From positions 1-53,892 of the forward strand of contig NZ_FUZE01000026.1 of assembly GCF_900168205.1 (NCBI RefSeq): DNA of 53,892 nucleotides, written 5' to 3'. Source of the stretch: Chryseobacterium balustinum. Lineage in GTDB: Bacteria; Bacteroidota; Bacteroidia; Flavobacteriales; Weeksellaceae. Both the position numbers and the translations under genes were made by a program. The notes beneath the pieces are model-generated. The model saw only the letters and a program-made list of their open reading frames with translations, ran no database searches and was not told the origin of the DNA. The first letter of the stretch is position 1. Each line of letters begins with the position of its first letter. Of the stretch, positions 8,231 through 17,647 are shown one piece after another.

Positions 8231-9199
8231 ATGAAAAGAATTTTTTTATCACAACTAATTATCCTATTCACATTATTTGGTTGTACAAGCCAAACAAGTG
8301 ATAATGCTAACGATAAATTAAAAAATATGACACATAAACATCCCACATTATATAAAACCATCGAAATTGACGGAATCAACATTACTTACAGAGAAGCAGG
8401 AAACCCCAAAAAACCTACAATAGTATTGTTACACGGTTTTCCTTCATCTTCACATCAATACCGGAAAGTCTTATCACAGTTATCTGATGATTTTCACTTG
8501 ATCGCACCAGACTATCCCTCATTTGGAAACAGCGATTTTCCATTGGCAAGTGAATATGAATACACTTTTGACAATATTGCAAAAACAATAGACGCTTTTT
8601 TAGAAAAGAAAAAAATTAACTCTTACGCATTGATGATACAAGATTATGGAGCACCTGTCGGTTTCAGAATAGCGACCGCTCATCCGGAGAGGGTTACGGC
8701 AATAATTAATCAAAACGGAAATGCATATTTAGAAGGTTTGGGTGATGCGTGGGCTGGAATCAGAGCACTTTGGAAAGACCGAAACCCTGAAACCGAAAAA
8801 GCAATAATGCCGTCCTTTTCACTGGACGGCCTAAAGTGGCAATACACACACGGAACAAGAAATATCGAAACCATCAATCCCGACACCTGGCATCTGGATT
8901 ATTTAAGACTTTCAAGACCAAATGCGCATAAAGTGAATATGGATCTGTTTTACGATTATCAAAATAACTTAAAACTTTATCCGAAATGGCAGCAGTATTT
9001 AAGAGACAATCAGCCACCTTTATTAATAGTTTGGGGTAAAAATGACGAGTTTTTCCCTGAAAGCGGAGCAGCTGCTTTCAAAAAAGATGTAAAGGAAATC
9101 GACTATAATATTTATGATACAGGGCATTTTGCATTAGAAGAAGATGGAGAAGAAATAATAGAAAAAATTAGAGTATTTATGAAGAAAGTTGGTCGTTAA
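8231..9199 (+). CDS. Alpha/beta hydrolase lipoprotein (haloalkane dehalogenase/epoxide hydrolase-like)
   Basis: A 322-residue protein with a lipoprotein signal (basic start, hydrophobic stretch, lipobox LFGC with Cys18), so it is membrane-anchored outside the cytoplasm. The alpha/beta-hydrolase core starts near residue 40. The oxyanion motif LLHGFPSSS is at 67-74, the nucleophile elbow MIQDYGAP has Asp138 as nucleophile, the acid is in WGKNDEFFP and the base is His299 in DTGHFALEE. An Asp nucleophile places it with dehalogenase or epoxide-hydrolase-type enzymes rather than serine esterases. It follows the DUF1348 gene by 11 bp. Confidence 0.85.
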   Translation: MKRIFLSQLIILFTLFGCTSQTSDNANDKLKNMTHKHPTLYKTIEIDGINITYREAGNPKKPTIVLLHGFPSSSHQYRKVLSQLSDDFHLIAPDYPSFGNSDFPLASEYEYTFDNIAKTIDAFLEKKKINSYALMIQDYGAPVGFRIATAHPERVTAIINQNGNAYLEGLGDAWAGIRALWKDRNPETEKAIMPSFSLDGLKWQYTHGTRNIETINPDTWHLDYLRLSRPNAHKVNMDLFYDYQNNLKLYPKWQQYLRDNQPPLLIVWGKNDEFFPESGAAAFKKDVKEIDYNIYDTGHFALEEDGEEIIEKIRVFMKKVGR

Positions 9200-9445
9200 T
9201 TGCAGGAAATCGCACAGCTTTTGCTACGGATTTCTTGATTAACGATTTATTTATTAAGAAAAAGATTAAATCGGAAAGCTTTATAATGGTAAGGTTTAAA
9301 TTCAGACTCACTTTATAAAGGTTTCTATGATTCCGTAAAAAAATAAAATTTTGATACTTGTATCTATCTTGAATAGGCAAATTGGTATTACATGAAAAGT
9401 CTTCGGTGGAACTATCAACTCCTATAAAAAAACAAATCTTTAAAT

Positions 9446-9820
9446 ATGATTATGAAGAATATTACTGCACTTATACTGTGCCTATCATGCTCCTTAGTAG
9501 CTTTCTTAGTTGTGGGTTTCAACTATTTTGCCTTATATCAGTTACTTCCAATAGCTGTTTTTTATGTTTTTCAACTGACAGTTTTTAACAAAATAAAGCG
9601 TTCAGATAAATTATCTTTTATCTGCTATATTCTTTCAATATTAATATTGCTGCTAATTCCACTGACAGCACAAATCATGTGGTATTTTGATATTAACAAT
9701 CTTGCCTCAAAATCATCAACCAGCGGCTTACTTTTCGTATGGCTCCCGATTTATGCTGTCGTTCCGGGTATGCTGATTTCTTTTCTTGTATTGATATTCA
9801 GGAAAAATTCTAGAAATTAA
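9446..9820 (+). CDS. Small integral membrane protein, unknown function
   Basis: A 124-residue protein with about four hydrophobic segments (roughly 6-25, 28-45, 57-77, 93-117) and short charged loops, ending RKNSRN. I do not recognise a family. The start may be the ATG at 9446 or the one two codons later. It stands alone after the hydrolase operon. Confidence 0.5.
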   Translation: MIMKNITALILCLSCSLVAFLVVGFNYFALYQLLPIAVFYVFQLTVFNKIKRSDKLSFICYILSILILLLIPLTAQIMWYFDINNLASKSSTSGLLFVWLPIYAVVPGMLISFLVLIFRKNSRN

Positions 9821-10489
9821 GTAAAGTATTTATATTGAGCACTAATCCTTCACAATGACTATGAGAACAAATTCAGTGCTATTATCAGGTTTTAATATTA
9901 GTATTAGGAAATGTATAGAAGGTACTCTAAAACAGGTAAGACCTGTAAATTAAGATTTTATAGTGTAAGGAAGTAATTTCTAGAATTACTTCCATTTTTT
10001 TAAGCCATTATTCGAATAACGACTTCTTTCAGCTGAAATTTCGACAATACTTGATTTGTTATTTTTAAAATTGGCTATTATGATAGCCGAAGACACTTTA
10101 TTAAACCTCATTCAATTTTTGAAATGTGAAATCTTAACAATTTTGAAACTAGTAAATAACCTTTTATAAATCAAAAGCCCCCTTTATATTGTGATAGGTG
10201 ATAATTTTAGATATATGTAGACTCGCTAAATAAACACTGCGCTGTTCAGCTAGCGTAAAAGTATTTTTGACATTAAGTTACCGCTGACATTTTTGAAAGA
10301 ACTATCTTGTGAATAACATTCTCTTCTCTTTTTTTAAAACTGCATAGAAAAAGTTAGAAAATGAATGTGTAATTGAATGAAATTTAAGTCGCAGATTATC
10401 TACTTATACATTAGGTATATATTTTAAATAAATCTTAAATATTTTTCAAGTTAGGTTCTTGATAATATATAATTGTTCCTAATAATTTA
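9821..10489. other. Intergenic region with terminator
   Basis: 669 bp without a convincing gene. It contains a 32-codon open frame at 9855-9953 (plus) just before a terminator hairpin, and beyond that only AT-rich sequence up to the end of the ABC exporter gene. Confidence 0.4.
9969..10001 (+). terminator. Rho-independent terminator
   Basis: GGAAGTAATT-TCTAG-AATTACTTCC followed by ATTTTTTT. It would end transcripts coming from the membrane-protein gene. Confidence 0.75.
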
Positions 10490-12682
10490 TTAATCACCTA
10501 GCTCCAATTGATTTTTTACCAAGTTGAAATATTCTCCTTTTTTTTCAACAAGATCTTTGTGTTGCCCTTCCTCAATTACCTTACCTTGTTTGAGAACGAT
10601 TATTTTATCTGCATTTTTTACGGTGCTTAAACGATGAGCAATAATAATTGCCGTTTTATTTTTGAAAAAATTTTTCAAATTGTTATGAATGATCCTTTCG
10701 TTTTCTGAATCGAGAGCAGAAGTAGCTTCATCAAAAAATATATAACGTGGATTTTTGTAAACAGCTCTTGCAATTAAAATTCTTTGTTTTTGCCCTCCCG
10801 ATATTCCATTACCAGATGCTCCGACTTTAGTATTAAGATTTAAAGGCAATGATTTAGTAAATTCCCCTAAATTGGCAATCTGTATTGCTCTATCCAGCAT
10901 ATATCTATTGATTTTTTCTTCTCCAGCTACAATGTTTCTTTCTATGGTATCTGAAAAAATAAAACCGTCCTGCATGACTACACCCGAATTTTGCCTTATG
11001 CTTTTTGGAGAAAGCTTTTCCAAATCAAAGCCATTGAAATCTATATGTCCAATAGTAGGCTTATAGAATTTTAAGAGTAGTTTCATTAATGTTGTTTTAC
11101 CACTCCCACTGGCTCCAACAATTGCAGTAGTTTTACCCTCTGGAAACAGAATATTAATATCCTTCAGTACATAATCAGAATTATTGCCTTCATATTGAAA
11201 ACTTAGATTATTTAGTCTGATTCCCGTTGTATTATAGTTGTCATTATCTAACTTTATCTGTTGGCTAATCTCTTCTGCTTCTTGATTCTGAACCTCATTT
11301 AATCTTTCAAAACTTAATTTAGCGTCTTGAAATGAACGGAAAAAACTTACTAACTGATTGATCGGAGAATTCATTTGTCCGACAATATAGGATACACCTA
11401 AAAGTTCACCTAATGTCATTTTACCTTGTACAACAAAAGTAGCAGCTAAAAATGTTACCACTATATTTTTTAGTTGATTGATAAAGTCAAATCCAGCCAA
11501 TTGTATCTGATCAATCTTCAGTATTCTTTTATTGACAGAAAAAAGTTTATCCTGTAAAGTCTGCCATTCTTTAAGTTTAAAATCTTCAAGTTGGTTTATT
11601 TTCATTTCCGTTATTCCGCTGATCATCTCATAAACGGATTCTTGATTCTTACTTTTTTCCTTAAAACGAAAGTAATCGAGCTCTCGGCGTTTTTTTAACC
11701 AATATGCAGACCAAATAACAGCAATCATCGTCAGTACGATGTACACCATTAAAATCTTAATCTCATAATACCATAATACTCCAAAAAAAACAGCAAAGGT
11801 TATCATTGAGAAAAAAGTGAGCAGGCTCTGAGAAGTAAGGAATTGCTCAATTCTTTCATTGTCTTGTATTCTTTGGTTAAAATCTCCCATCATTTTGGAG
11901 TCGAAGAATTTAATAGGTAAGTATAAGAGTTTTTGAAGAAAATCTGAGATAATGGAAATGCTAAGCTTTGTTCCAATGTAAAGCATTAACCAATTGCGAA
12001 CCACCTCAATAGTTATAGATCCAAGAAAAAGGCTTAATTGAGCCAATAAAATTACAGTAATAGTATTTAGGTCTTTAGCATTTACTCCTTTATCAATTAA
12101 GTTTTGAGTGAGAAATGGAAATGTCAAGGTAATAATACTCCCGATAAAAAGTATTATAAACATTAGACCCAGCTGTTTCCTGTAATTTTTAAGGTGCTTG
12201 AAAAGAAACTTAAAGTTGATTTCCTCTTCTTTACGAGGCTTTATTTCGTAAAATTTTTCTGTTGGTTCTAGAAATACAGCAATACCTTTATTCCGATCAG
12301 CAATCCAGTGGGATTTAAATTTCTCTTCATTCAGCTTTACCTGACCATATGCAGGATCCGATATATGATATTGTTCTTTTCCTGAGAAAAAATTTTTAGT
12401 GATTTTACGAAGCACAATAAAATGATTTTGATTCCAATGCAGAATGCATGGGAATGCTTCTTTTTCTCTATTTAAAACATCTAACCCAAGTTTTGCGGAA
12501 ATGGTTTCAAATCCGATATTCTTTGAGGCTTCAGTAATACCCAATAACGATACCCCTTCACGTGTCATAAATGAAATGTCTCTCATATACTGCAATGAGT
12601 ATCTTTTACCATATGCACTAGCGACCATGCACAAACATGCAGGAGCACAGTCCATCTGATCATGTTGGGCCACAAATTTCAT
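10490..12682 (-). CDS. Peptidase-containing ABC exporter (C39/PCAT)
   Basis: A 730-residue inner-membrane exporter that removes a leader after a double-glycine site and exports the peptide. The N-terminal C39 peptidase has Cys12 in QMDCAPACL, His87 in NQNHFIVL and Asp109 in ISDPA. A six-helix transmembrane domain follows (about 165-450). The C-terminal ATPase has the Walker A motif GASGSGKTT, the signature SGGQKQR, the Walker B motif YIFFDEATSALD and the switch His in IIAHRLS. It is the last gene of the RiPP operon and its start overlaps the preceding stop by one base. The obvious substrate is the 59-residue precursor at 15095-15274. Confidence 0.92.
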   Translation of the reverse strand: MKFVAQHDQMDCAPACLCMVASAYGKRYSLQYMRDISFMTREGVSLLGITEASKNIGFETISAKLGLDVLNREKEAFPCILHWNQNHFIVLRKITKNFFSGKEQYHISDPAYGQVKLNEEKFKSHWIADRNKGIAVFLEPTEKFYEIKPRKEEEINFKFLFKHLKNYRKQLGLMFIILFIGSIITLTFPFLTQNLIDKGVNAKDLNTITVILLAQLSLFLGSITIEVVRNWLMLYIGTKLSISIISDFLQKLLYLPIKFFDSKMMGDFNQRIQDNERIEQFLTSQSLLTFFSMITFAVFFGVLWYYEIKILMVYIVLTMIAVIWSAYWLKKRRELDYFRFKEKSKNQESVYEMISGITEMKINQLEDFKLKEWQTLQDKLFSVNKRILKIDQIQLAGFDFINQLKNIVVTFLAATFVVQGKMTLGELLGVSYIVGQMNSPINQLVSFFRSFQDAKLSFERLNEVQNQEAEEISQQIKLDNDNYNTTGIRLNNLSFQYEGNNSDYVLKDINILFPEGKTTAIVGASGSGKTTLMKLLLKFYKPTIGHIDFNGFDLEKLSPKSIRQNSGVVMQDGFIFSDTIERNIVAGEEKINRYMLDRAIQIANLGEFTKSLPLNLNTKVGASGNGISGGQKQRILIARAVYKNPRYIFFDEATSALDSENERIIHNNLKNFFKNKTAIIIAHRLSTVKNADKIIVLKQGKVIEEGQHKDLVEKKGEYFNLVKNQLELGD

Positions 12683-13623
12683 TATTGGTATACAGGTAGC
12701 TTTATTTTCAACACTTTTGTCATGTAATCGTACCCTAATTCAGGATCGATATGCTTTGATTTTATGAGGCAATTCAGTAAAATCCGTTGAATATTTATAG
12801 GCAATTTGTGTATTTTTTGAAAGGCCTTTGATACATTTTCAAGAAATTTTTCGATGTCTCCCTGATAATAATTCTTTAACGACTTAAAGGAGTAATCTAA
12901 TTCTATAAATTCGCTATTCTGAAAACTTGAAATACTACCAAAAATAGCGTAATATATCATTTCCTTTTCTTTTTCCTGCATTTCGTTGTCGAGCTCAATT
13001 TTACTTACAACATTATTTACAAGGAATGTAACCCAGTTTCTATAGTTTTCAGGGTTTCCATCTGCGACCCAGTGAATACTATCATCTTCAACATCATTAA
13101 ATTTTTTATTGTTGATGACAAAATCAATAATGTTGGTGGCTAGCGAAACAGAAGTTTCGTAATTTTTTGATGAATGCAATATTCGGTACTTGTTTATAAT
13201 CTGTTCCAGTTTCATTTCCAACTTTAATGCCTTATTGTCAGCCAAAAGCATATCAATATGATTCATTTCGGAGGATAAAAGTTCCATTGAAGCGGAATAG
13301 TTCTCTCTTTTGTAATAATAAAATGCCAAACAGGGGGTATATAGAATTTTCAGATACTGCAATAATTCGTTGGGTATGTTGGAGTGTGCCTGCTTTATTT
13401 TATGAAGCCAGTACCCAGCCAAATCCAAGTTATTACCTCTGGCAAGAGAAAGGCATTTCTCATACAAAGAAAAACAATAGTACAAATCAGCAATACTTTG
13501 CTTATCCGAACTTTTGATCACAATATTTTTAATATCATAGAAAATGTGATTACGGTTAAACTGATCAACTTTTGTTGGGCTTGCAATTTCATTTTCCAAT
13601 ATGCTTTTAATTTGATTCTTCAT
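12682..13623 (-). CDS. Helical protein of RiPP cluster, unknown function
   Basis: A 313-residue, mostly helical protein with TPR-like pairs of helices (LYYCFSLYEKCLSLARGN, AFYYYKRENYSASMELL). It has no signal peptide and no obvious catalytic motif. It sits between the maturase (9 bp) and the exporter (1-bp overlap), so it is almost certainly part of the peptide pathway, perhaps as a scaffold or recognition protein. That role is inferred from position only. Confidence 0.6.
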   Translation of the reverse strand: MKNQIKSILENEIASPTKVDQFNRNHIFYDIKNIVIKSSDKQSIADLYYCFSLYEKCLSLARGNNLDLAGYWLHKIKQAHSNIPNELLQYLKILYTPCLAFYYYKRENYSASMELLSSEMNHIDMLLADNKALKLEMKLEQIINKYRILHSSKNYETSVSLATNIIDFVINNKKFNDVEDDSIHWVADGNPENYRNWVTFLVNNVVSKIELDNEMQEKEKEMIYYAIFGSISSFQNSEFIELDYSFKSLKNYYQGDIEKFLENVSKAFQKIHKLPINIQRILLNCLIKSKHIDPELGYDYMTKVLKIKLPVYQ

Positions 13624-13632
13624 AATAAAATT

Positions 13633-14997
13633 TTAAACGACTACTTCTTTTTCATTAAGGTACTGCAATACAAGTCTGTCCTCCATATTTACTTTGAATG
13701 ACGGGCAAGCTCTAACTCCCTTGAACCACGATACCGGACATTGACCACCACAAACAGGTAAATATTCGCATTTATTGCAATTTTCACTGTTATGATTTTT
13801 ATTTCTAATATCTTCGTACCAATTTCGTAAAGGCATATCAATGGTGTCTTTTTTATAAAGGTCTTCATCAGATACATTTCCTATGATCAAATCTTTATTG
13901 TTTTCGAAATCAGGAGTGTAAGGTACCTCCCAGCAGTAAGAAACCTCACCCTTTGCATCAATTAGTTCGGCATCATCGGTAGTCGTCATGCATGTGCCGT
14001 ATATTCTTCCTGGAATAAGATTTTGGTTTCTAAATTTTAGTTCGTTCATTTTCAAAAACCAGTCAATTTCCAAATTTGAAAACTCCTCAAGACTAAGCCC
14101 AACTTCTTTATCTGCATTGTTGTTTCCCCAATCATGTACAGGAGCAAAATTGATCATTATTTTATCCTGAATCTTTAATTTCGCAAAATACTCCAAGAGC
14201 TTTTCTACATCAAGATAGTTCTCTTTATGTACATTGACTCTAATGCTGATTAATGCTTTTTCTTTGTCATACACGGGATTGTTTACAGCATTGATGACAT
14301 TGTTCATAATGATATCGAATGTTGGCTTGCCTTTTTTGGTAAACCTGCTGTTGTCATGCGTTTCCTTTATGCCATCAATAGTTATCTGGAAGCTTTTAAC
14401 CTTCATATTGGACACAAGATCATTAAAATTCTTTTCATTCAGGTTTAGTGCATTGGTGATCATCGATGCACTGTACTGAATATTCTTTTCTTTACAAAGC
14501 TTAATGAGCTGAATACTGAGGTTTCGAATAGAGTTTATACCCATCAGCGGTTCCGCACCATACCAGACAATATCTAAGCTTGTATATTTTTTAAATTTTA
14601 GCTTATTTTCAATGTGGGTAAATATTTTCAATGATAGGTCTTCTGTAATGTTAACTTTACTGTGTATTTGACCGCAATAGTTACAGCCGAGTTGACAGTT
14701 AGCAGACGGCGTTATAACCATCCCCAGAGAATCATTATCTGCTTTTGAAACTTCAAATTCGCTGAGTACTGTTTCAAGTTCATCTTCATATTCAGGAACT
14801 ATAATTTCGGCAAAAATAAGCTTATCAAGAAGGCTTTCATCCAGTGAGTAGATATTTCCATTTCTGATATCTTCTATTGTATCACTGTTCAAAAGCATTA
14901 CCTGTCCCGACCTTGTAGAATAGACCAGCTTCTGATTCTGCTCGTCATCAATCGAGGATTCAGTAATTACCAGATATTTAGATATTTTATACTGCAT
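13633..14997 (-). CDS. Radical SAM/SPASM peptide maturase
   Basis: A 454-residue enzyme. The radical SAM cluster motif is CQLGCNYC (Cys101, 105, 108, a CX3CX2C). The C-terminal SPASM region has CNKCEYLPVCGGQCP plus a further Cys (RACPSF) for auxiliary Fe-S clusters. The first 95 residues look like a peptide-binding (RRE-like) domain. Such enzymes install thioether or other crosslinks in ribosomal peptides. The precursor just upstream has three Cys in its core, which would suit sactipeptide-like or ranthipeptide-like chemistry, but the bond formed cannot be predicted. It resembles the maturases of GG-leader Bacteroidota systems. Confidence 0.88.
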   Translation of the reverse strand: MQYKISKYLVITESSIDDEQNQKLVYSTRSGQVMLLNSDTIEDIRNGNIYSLDESLLDKLIFAEIIVPEYEDELETVLSEFEVSKADNDSLGMVITPSANCQLGCNYCGQIHSKVNITEDLSLKIFTHIENKLKFKKYTSLDIVWYGAEPLMGINSIRNLSIQLIKLCKEKNIQYSASMITNALNLNEKNFNDLVSNMKVKSFQITIDGIKETHDNSRFTKKGKPTFDIIMNNVINAVNNPVYDKEKALISIRVNVHKENYLDVEKLLEYFAKLKIQDKIMINFAPVHDWGNNNADKEVGLSLEEFSNLEIDWFLKMNELKFRNQNLIPGRIYGTCMTTTDDAELIDAKGEVSYCWEVPYTPDFENNKDLIIGNVSDEDLYKKDTIDMPLRNWYEDIRNKNHNSENCNKCEYLPVCGGQCPVSWFKGVRACPSFKVNMEDRLVLQYLNEKEVVV

Positions 14998-15041
14998 AGA
15001 TAATATTTGTTAGATTTTACATAGAATTTTGAAAATATAAA

Positions 15042-15075
15042 AACTAACAGGCAACGGAGATGTTACCTGCTAGTT
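15042..15075 (-). terminator. Attenuator hairpin between precursor and maturase genes
   Basis: On the minus strand CTAGCAGGTAAC and GTTGCCTGTTAG pair through a short loop and are followed by TTTTTATATTTTC. Placed right after the precursor stop, it would let most transcripts end there, giving more precursor than enzyme. Confidence 0.65.
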
Positions 15076-15094
15076 GATAGTCAGGATTTGACTA

Positions 15095-15274
15095 TTAATT
15101 GTTTCCATTGCAAGCACTGTTCGGCTTACATTTTGTTCCACAAGGATCAAGAGTAGAATCACCAATTCCGTTCTTTCCACCTCTGACGCTTTGAAGCATA
15201 GATCCCTCTACGGTTTCCAAAGCTTGCGACTTCTTTAAGTCTTTTAATCTTGAAATTAAATTCTTATTTTTCAT
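15095..15274 (-). CDS. RiPP precursor peptide with GG leader
   Basis: A 59-residue peptide I translated by hand; it is too short for most ORF lists. The ATG is at 15272-15274 and the stop TAA at 15095-15097. The leader (MKNKNLISRLKDLKKSQALE..., residues 1-33) is basic and helical and ends in MLQSVRGG. This fits the consensus of leaders cut by C39 peptidases after Gly-Gly. The 26-residue core is rich in Gly, Asn and Ser and holds three Cys (residues 45, 49 and 55: DPCGTKCKPNSAC). It resembles GG-Bacteroidales-type natural product precursors. The maturase follows after an attenuator and the receptor precedes it. Confidence 0.8.
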   Translation of the reverse strand: MKNKNLISRLKDLKKSQALETVEGSMLQSVRGGKNGIGDSTLDPCGTKCKPNSACNGNN

Positions 15275-15343
15275 AATTGAAAGATTTTTTAGTTATTGAC
15301 CCATACCGTTTTTAAGTCTTCAGGTCATTTTTCGGACTTTTAT

Positions 15344-17515
15344 TTAATAACTTCTTGTTTTTTCTTCTTCATTACTGGTAGTTTTTTTACCAAGATTTAA
15401 GTTTTTGTTTCCAAATTTGTACGATAAGGAAAGCCTTACAAATTGAGTATCGTAGTACTGTCTGAAGTTTTGGCTGATTCCTTGGGTAATGTTACTAGTT
15501 TTTACTCTGTCTGAGCCTAAAATATTATTGGCGGTCAATGCTATCTGCAATTGTTTATCTAGGCAGAGAAACTTTACTCCAATCCCTAAATTTGAATAAG
15601 CATCAGATCTATTTTCATTGAAGATAGTAGGATAATTGTATTCGTAAACAAGCTGTGCTGAAATTGTTTTCTTCTTATTGAGGGTAAAATTATTGTTGTT
15701 TGAAAAATATCCTCCCCAACCAGAATATTTAGGATTTAAAAACTCTGAATATGCCCTAGTTTCAGTATAATAAACAGATGCTTCAGCACTGGTATTCCAC
15801 CAGGGAAATATATTGTAGTTTATATATTCCGACCATAAAAAATTGCTGTAATCGAAATAGTTTCTCCTTATAAAGCTTTGTACATTGTTTTCAAGGTCAT
15901 GGGTGGTAATCTGTCCAAAGCCATCACTTGTTTTCGAGAATGAAATAGTTGTTGTCAATAAGTCTTTTAAAGTATGTGATAACTCTAAATTCGAAGTAAA
16001 AGAAGGCTGTAAAAAAGGATTTCCTTCTTCATAGGAGTTTGAAGTAAGATACCATCTTGCAGGGTTCAGATTGGAATATGATGGTCTATTTACTCTTCTA
16101 CTATAACTTAGAACAATGGAGTTTTCTTCATTTGCATGATAAGCGAGATAAAAAGTGGGAAACAGTTTTATGTAATCGTTTGTATTAGTTTCGTTAAACA
16201 TTTTTGAGTATCCTTCATTTTGAGTTGATTCAGCACGAAGGCCAACTTTTCCTTCCCATTTTTCGCTAAACTTTCTATTTGCTGAGATGTACAATGCTTG
16301 AATATTTTCACTATATATAAATTCATCTGACTGACCTGATATTAGAGATGAAATAGGACTGGTCACATTATATCTATTAATATCAATATTGTTCTTTGTC
16401 TCTGTGAAACTTATTTTTCCTCCGAAGGAAATATTTGCCCATTTAAAGGGCATATCAAAGTCTACTTTTCCAGAAAAATTATTAATTTTTTGTTCATTAT
16501 TGTTATCTGTTCTCTCCAACAGAATGCTGTTTATTGTCCTGTCAAAATCCAGAGAATTAAAAGTATTCCCTTTATTAGCATTGAAAGTGAAGTAATCAAG
16601 GTCTACACTTAATCTTTTTCCTAATGTGTCCAGTTTTTTCAACATATTTAGATTGAAAGAGTGATTGTTTGATTTGTTTCTGGTATTACCTTCAGCGTTC
16701 AGGGTTCTATTAAGTTGTAAGCTTGAGATGTCGAAAATTTGTGCAGCACTTTCTTCATCTTTATCCAGGATACCGGAATTTCCCAAATATTGAAAACCAA
16801 TATCAAAGGTTTTTGAAATATTATATTTAATGTTAAAAATTCCACTCAAACGATCGGCCTCGGACTTGTTGTAAATTTTATTAACCCAGTTTTCTGAAGG
16901 ATAAAAATAATTGATGTCATTTGTATAAATATTCACATCCCTACTAGCAGAAACATCAAATAACAAATCAAGTTTGTTTTTCTGATAAGTAAAATTATTT
17001 CCAGCATTAAATGATGAGTATGTTGCTTGTTTTGCAGATGTTCTGATTGTATTGCTCCAGCTGTCAGCCTTGGCTTTTTTTAACTTAATATTGATAATGC
17101 CGCTATTTCCTTCTGCATCATATTTTGCAGGCGGTGAAGTGATAACCTCAATACTTTTAATATTGTCTGATTTTAGCGTTCTAAGAAAATTTACAAGATC
17201 ATCTCCTGAAAGTAGAATTATTCTGTCATCAACCATTACCGACATACCGCTTTTTCCAACCATGGAAATCTGATCATTCTGAATCCTTACACCAGGTGTT
17301 GTCCTTAGTGCATCTAATGCGTCTCCACCTATTGAAGTGGTGGAATTTTCAACATTAAAAACCAATCTGTCTATTTTTCTTTCAATCAATTTTTTCTTTC
17401 CAACAATCTCAACCTCCTGTATCTGCTTTTCAATGATAATTGAATCGGCAGCAGTTTTTTGTCCGTAAACAAAAAAAGAGTAGGTTATAAAAAGACTGAA
17501 GATTACTTTTGACAT
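15344..17515 (-). CDS. TonB-dependent outer-membrane receptor-like beta-barrel protein
   Basis: A 723-residue outer-membrane protein with a Sec signal (MSKVIFSLFITYSFFVYGQ). It lacks the usual carboxypeptidase-like domain and goes almost directly into the plug (GGDALDALRTTPGVRIQNDQI, DDLVNFLRTLKSDNIKSIEVITSPPAKYDAEGN). A long Asn- and aromatic-rich barrel ends near RLSLSYKFGNK. Because it heads the RiPP operon, it could move the product across the outer membrane or recognise it. Two CTACAC-N4-GTGTAG palindromes lie 113-170 bp upstream of its start and may control the operon. Confidence 0.8.
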   Translation of the reverse strand: MSKVIFSLFITYSFFVYGQKTAADSIIIEKQIQEVEIVGKKKLIERKIDRLVFNVENSTTSIGGDALDALRTTPGVRIQNDQISMVGKSGMSVMVDDRIILLSGDDLVNFLRTLKSDNIKSIEVITSPPAKYDAEGNSGIINIKLKKAKADSWSNTIRTSAKQATYSSFNAGNNFTYQKNKLDLLFDVSASRDVNIYTNDINYFYPSENWVNKIYNKSEADRLSGIFNIKYNISKTFDIGFQYLGNSGILDKDEESAAQIFDISSLQLNRTLNAEGNTRNKSNNHSFNLNMLKKLDTLGKRLSVDLDYFTFNANKGNTFNSLDFDRTINSILLERTDNNNEQKINNFSGKVDFDMPFKWANISFGGKISFTETKNNIDINRYNVTSPISSLISGQSDEFIYSENIQALYISANRKFSEKWEGKVGLRAESTQNEGYSKMFNETNTNDYIKLFPTFYLAYHANEENSIVLSYSRRVNRPSYSNLNPARWYLTSNSYEEGNPFLQPSFTSNLELSHTLKDLLTTTISFSKTSDGFGQITTHDLENNVQSFIRRNYFDYSNFLWSEYINYNIFPWWNTSAEASVYYTETRAYSEFLNPKYSGWGGYFSNNNNFTLNKKKTISAQLVYEYNYPTIFNENRSDAYSNLGIGVKFLCLDKQLQIALTANNILGSDRVKTSNITQGISQNFRQYYDTQFVRLSLSYKFGNKNLNLGKKTTSNEEEKTRSY

Positions 17516-17627
17516 AAGAGTGGTGGTTCAAGACCTGATTTTATTATAACAGTTTTGTAATTTGGCTTTTAGGCAATTATTTCATTGTGTTTATTGAATC
17601 AAAACTATGATTATGTGCATTTTTATC

Positions 17628-17647
17628 ACCTACACAAAAGTGTAGGT
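17628..17647. promoter_or_regulatory. Lux-box-like palindrome 1
   Basis: ACCTACAC-AAAA-GTGTAGGT, a perfect 20-bp palindrome with 8-bp arms. It overlaps the last codons and stop of the acyltransferase-like gene and lies upstream of the receptor/RiPP operon. Confidence 0.75.

Noticed and set aside
9855..9953. 32-codon plus-strand ORF before a terminator
   Set aside because: No recognisable similarity, promoter or ribosome-binding site; its position before a terminator is suggestive but not enough.
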